A stretch of DNA of 64,000 nt, taken from Acidimicrobiia bacterium (GTDB taxonomy: Bacteria; Actinomycetota; Acidimicrobiia; UBA2766). The stretch spans positions 1 to 64,000 of the forward strand of contig JADZDR010000064.1 in the NCBI GenBank assembly GCA_020850945.1, read 5' to 3'. The notes beneath the pieces are model-generated. The model searched no databases and was not told the DNA's origin. It saw nothing but the letters and a program-made list of their open reading frames with translations. Shown here in pieces: positions 62,446 through 64,000 of this stretch. The position numbers and the translations under genes were made by a program. Position 1 is the first letter of the stretch, and every line of letters starts with the position of its first letter.

Positions 62446-62817
62446 ATGTTCACTCACCTCTTGATCGCAACTGACGGGTCGCCGACCGCCGAGACCGCCG
62501 TCGAACGGGGCATGGCGATCGCACGCGAGACGGGCGCGGCCGTCACGGTCGTGACCGCGGCATCGCCGGGGAAGGGTGATGCCGTCCTCGAAGACGTCCT
62601 CGAACGACATTCCGGTTCCGGGGTCTCGATCGACACGGTCACGCGGGCCGGGGACGCAGCAGGTGTCATCCTCGACGTCTCCGATGAGGTCGGCGCCGAC
62701 CTCATCGTCGTGGGGAACAAGGGCATGCAGGGTGCAAAGAGGTACTTCCTGTCGAGCATCCCCAACAAGGTGGCCCACCACGCCGACTGTGGCGTGCTGA
62801 TCGTCAAGACGACGTGA
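62446..62817 (+). CDS. Universal stress protein (UspA family)
   Basis: A 123-residue protein with LLIATDGSPTAETAVERGMA, GVILDVSDEVGADLIVVGNK, GMQGAKRYFLSSIPNKVAHH and DCGVLIVKTT. The ATP-binding G-x2-G-x9-G-(S/T) pattern is recognisable as GNKGMQGAKRYFLSS, although the third Gly is changed. UspA proteins bind ATP and help in stress survival. It is divergent from moaA. Its stop overlaps the GTG of the lipoprotein gene by 4 bp. A TAGACT at 62406-62411 could be a -10 element, giving a short leader. Confidence 0.92.
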   Translation: MFTHLLIATDGSPTAETAVERGMAIARETGAAVTVVTAASPGKGDAVLEDVLERHSGSGVSIDTVTRAGDAAGVILDVSDEVGADLIVVGNKGMQGAKRYFLSSIPNKVAHHADCGVLIVKTT

Positions 62818-63725
62818 CGGTCCGGTGCGGGCGCATCGCGGGCTGCGGTCGCCTCGGCAGCGCTGCCCTCGCACTCACGCTCGTCGCGCTCCCGGCGTGC
62901 CGTGTCGCGGTGCGCACGGACGTGACCGCCACGTGGCGGGGCACGGGAACCTTCACCGTGAGCGTGACGCTCGACGCGGCCGCCCGCGCCGCGCTCACCG
63001 AGCTCGGCATCGGGGAAGGCGTCTTCTACGACGAATCCGCCCCGACCTCGGCGCCGCAGACGTCGACCCCGCCCGAGGCGACACCGGAGCCGTTCGCCGA
63101 CCTCGAGGCAGCCGGATGGGTCGTGCGCCCGGGGTCGAGCGCAGTGGTCCTCGAGCACGAGTTCGGGGATCCCGCCCAGCTGAGCAGCCTCGCCGCGCAG
63201 GTGAGTGGAGATGTCACCCCGCCGCTGTTCCCGCAGATGGACCTGACCGTGGAGGCCGGCCTCTTCACGTCACGTGTCGGGCTGCACGCGACTGTCGCTC
63301 CCACGGCCGAACTGGTCACGGCACTCGCCGGCCGGGGCCTCGCCTCCCCCCCCTCCGTCGACGAGCTCGAACGCGCCTTGGGTGTCCCCGTGAAGGAAGC
63401 CTTCGAGTTCGTGTTCGGGATCTCGCTCCCCGGCCGGGAGGCTGTCGTGACCGAGCCCGCCGACGCGGAGGCGGCGGGACGCAACGCGTGGGAGGTACCC
63501 GTGGGCACGACCCTCGACGTACAGGCGACGACGACGGCGCGAACCCCCGCCTTCTGGGTCGCGGTCACCTCGATCGGCCTCGCCCTTCTGCTCGCGACCG
63601 CCCTCGCCTTCCTCGAGATCAGGACGCGGGACCGGAATCGGTCCCGCCCCCAGCCACGAGGCGGGCTCGAGCCGCGATCTGGCCCCACGCCGCGTCCCCC
63701 GGTGCCGCGCAGGAGCGGGCGGTAG
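62814..63725 (+). CDS. LppM-like lipoprotein with C-terminal membrane helix
   Basis: A 303-residue protein. Signal peptide and lipobox-like end ALPAC at about residues 25-29, then a beta-rich domain (VRTDVTATWRGTGTFTVSVT, LGIGEGVFYDE). Near residue 240 is a membrane helix (TPAFWVAVTSIGLALLLATA), followed by a basic, Pro/Arg-rich tail. This layout matches the LppM (DUF3153) proteins of actinobacteria, which are membrane-tethered and surface-facing. Function is not well known. The GTG at 62814 overlaps the UspA stop. Confidence 0.78.
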   Translation: MTVRCGRIAGCGRLGSAALALTLVALPACRVAVRTDVTATWRGTGTFTVSVTLDAAARAALTELGIGEGVFYDESAPTSAPQTSTPPEATPEPFADLEAAGWVVRPGSSAVVLEHEFGDPAQLSSLAAQVSGDVTPPLFPQMDLTVEAGLFTSRVGLHATVAPTAELVTALAGRGLASPPSVDELERALGVPVKEAFEFVFGISLPGREAVVTEPADAEAAGRNAWEVPVGTTLDVQATTTARTPAFWVAVTSIGLALLLATALAFLEIRTRDRNRSRPQPRGGLEPRSGPTPRPPVPRRSGR

Positions 63726-63726
63726 G

Positions 63727-64000
63727 ATGCCGCGGTCGGCAGACGGGGCGCGGGGCTTGGAACCACTGATCATCACGGCTACACCGAACATCAGTTGGCT
63801 CAATCCGGGTGTCGCATATCCGCGTGACCCGGACTCGATCGCCGAGGAGGCACGACGGTGCGAAGCGGCGGGTGCGTCGATCCTCCACATCCACGCAGAA
63901 GGGCAGTGGCGGCCCGTCATCCGTGCGATCCGGCAGGCATGCGGAATGGTCGTCCAGTGCGGCATGTCGAGCCTGCCGATCGCGGGGCGCATGGAGGTCT
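63727..64000 (+). CDS. Beta-keto acid cleavage enzyme (DUF849), 5' part
   Basis: The frame is open for 91 codons to the window edge. The sequence LIITATPNISWLNPGVAYPR is followed by IAEEARRCEAAGASILHIHA, with H54 and H56 as the expected zinc ligands, and AIRQACGMVVQCGMSS. The family (BKACE, Kce-type) cleaves a beta-keto acid with acetyl-CoA to give acetoacetate and a new CoA ester. Substrate is unknown and the C-terminus is missing. The ATG at 63727 directly follows the lipoprotein stop; an in-frame TTG at 63757 is a possible alternative. Strand and spacing suggest it continues the same operon. Confidence 0.88.
   Translation, partial: MPRSADGARGLEPLIITATPNISWLNPGVAYPRDPDSIAEEARRCEAAGASILHIHAEGQWRPVIRAIRQACGMVVQCGMSSLPIAGRMEV

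Overview
The window is chromosomal DNA from a high-GC actinobacterium. The evidence is very high G+C with strongly GC-biased third codon positions, frequent GTG and TTG starts, ClpC, a DUF2342 zinc metalloprotease next to tilS, and a long run of genes (DUF2342 protease, tilS, hpt, ftsH, folE, folP, folB, folK, DUF2520 protein, panC, panD, coaX, clpC) that from memory follows the Mycobacterium tuberculosis Rv3626c to Rv3596c neighbourhood. A WhiG/FliA-type sigma factor and a YyaC-like protein make a deep-branching actinobacterium (for example Acidimicrobiia) plausible, but there is no rRNA or other placing marker here. I saw no tRNA, rRNA, CRISPR array, transposase or prophage.

Layout. 1-4.3 kb: a partial EVE-like gene, a very short hemerythrin-like protein, and a two-gene operon with a PEP-synthase/rifampin-phosphotransferase-like enzyme and a CrtC-like lipocalin. 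4.4-9.3 kb: a HupE-like membrane protein, the first copy of a perfect palindrome, a MacB-like ABC exporter (ATPase plus two permeases) and a lipoprotein. 9.4-23 kb: mixed metabolic genes (GH127 glycosidase, SMR pump, amidase, methyltransferase, CPA1 antiporter, SixA phosphatase, a decapitated MDR gene, MFE-2-like SDR, glutathione peroxidase, VOC protein, MFS, alpha/beta hydrolase), ending at the second palindrome copy. 23-28 kb: aldehyde dehydrogenase, then a probable 10-methyl branched fatty acid pair (FAD oxidoreductase plus CFA-type methyltransferase) and a YceI protein. 28-33.5 kb: a divergent FtsH-like protease, TauE/SafE permease, crotonase, thioesterase and methyltransferase.

33.6-37.3 kb holds two hairpins, a helical FlgN-like protein, the YyaC/DUF1256 protein, a WhiG/FliA sigma factor whose start region lies against six perfect 15-bp repeats, and a divergent ECF sigma factor. 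37.4-51 kb is a tightly coupled run, mostly with 4-bp stop/start overlaps, for tRNA-Ile lysidine synthesis, purine salvage, FtsH, folate (folE, P, B, K), pantothenate/beta-alanine (panC, panD) and NAD (nadB, nadC; no nadA). An accessory patch (51.1-53.2 kb: shortened DUF2207 protein, toxin-antitoxin pair, small ORF) separates nadC from coaX. The window ends with a GGDEF-EAL protein, a Nudix-VOC fusion, clpC, an AbiEi/Vsr-like gene flanked by two related 82-bp repeats, moaA, a UspA protein, an LppM-like lipoprotein and a partial DUF849 enzyme.

Points most worth a second look: (1) the AbiEi/Vsr gene with its repeat flanks, which looks like a small mobile or selfish unit between the converging ends of clpC and moaA; (2) the two-copy 42-bp perfect palindrome; (3) the 15-bp repeats at the sigma factor start; (4) the YyaC, sigma and FlgN-like neighbourhood; (5) a repeated arrangement of a TANNNT -10 element 6-8 nt before a start codon, which suggests many leaderless transcripts.
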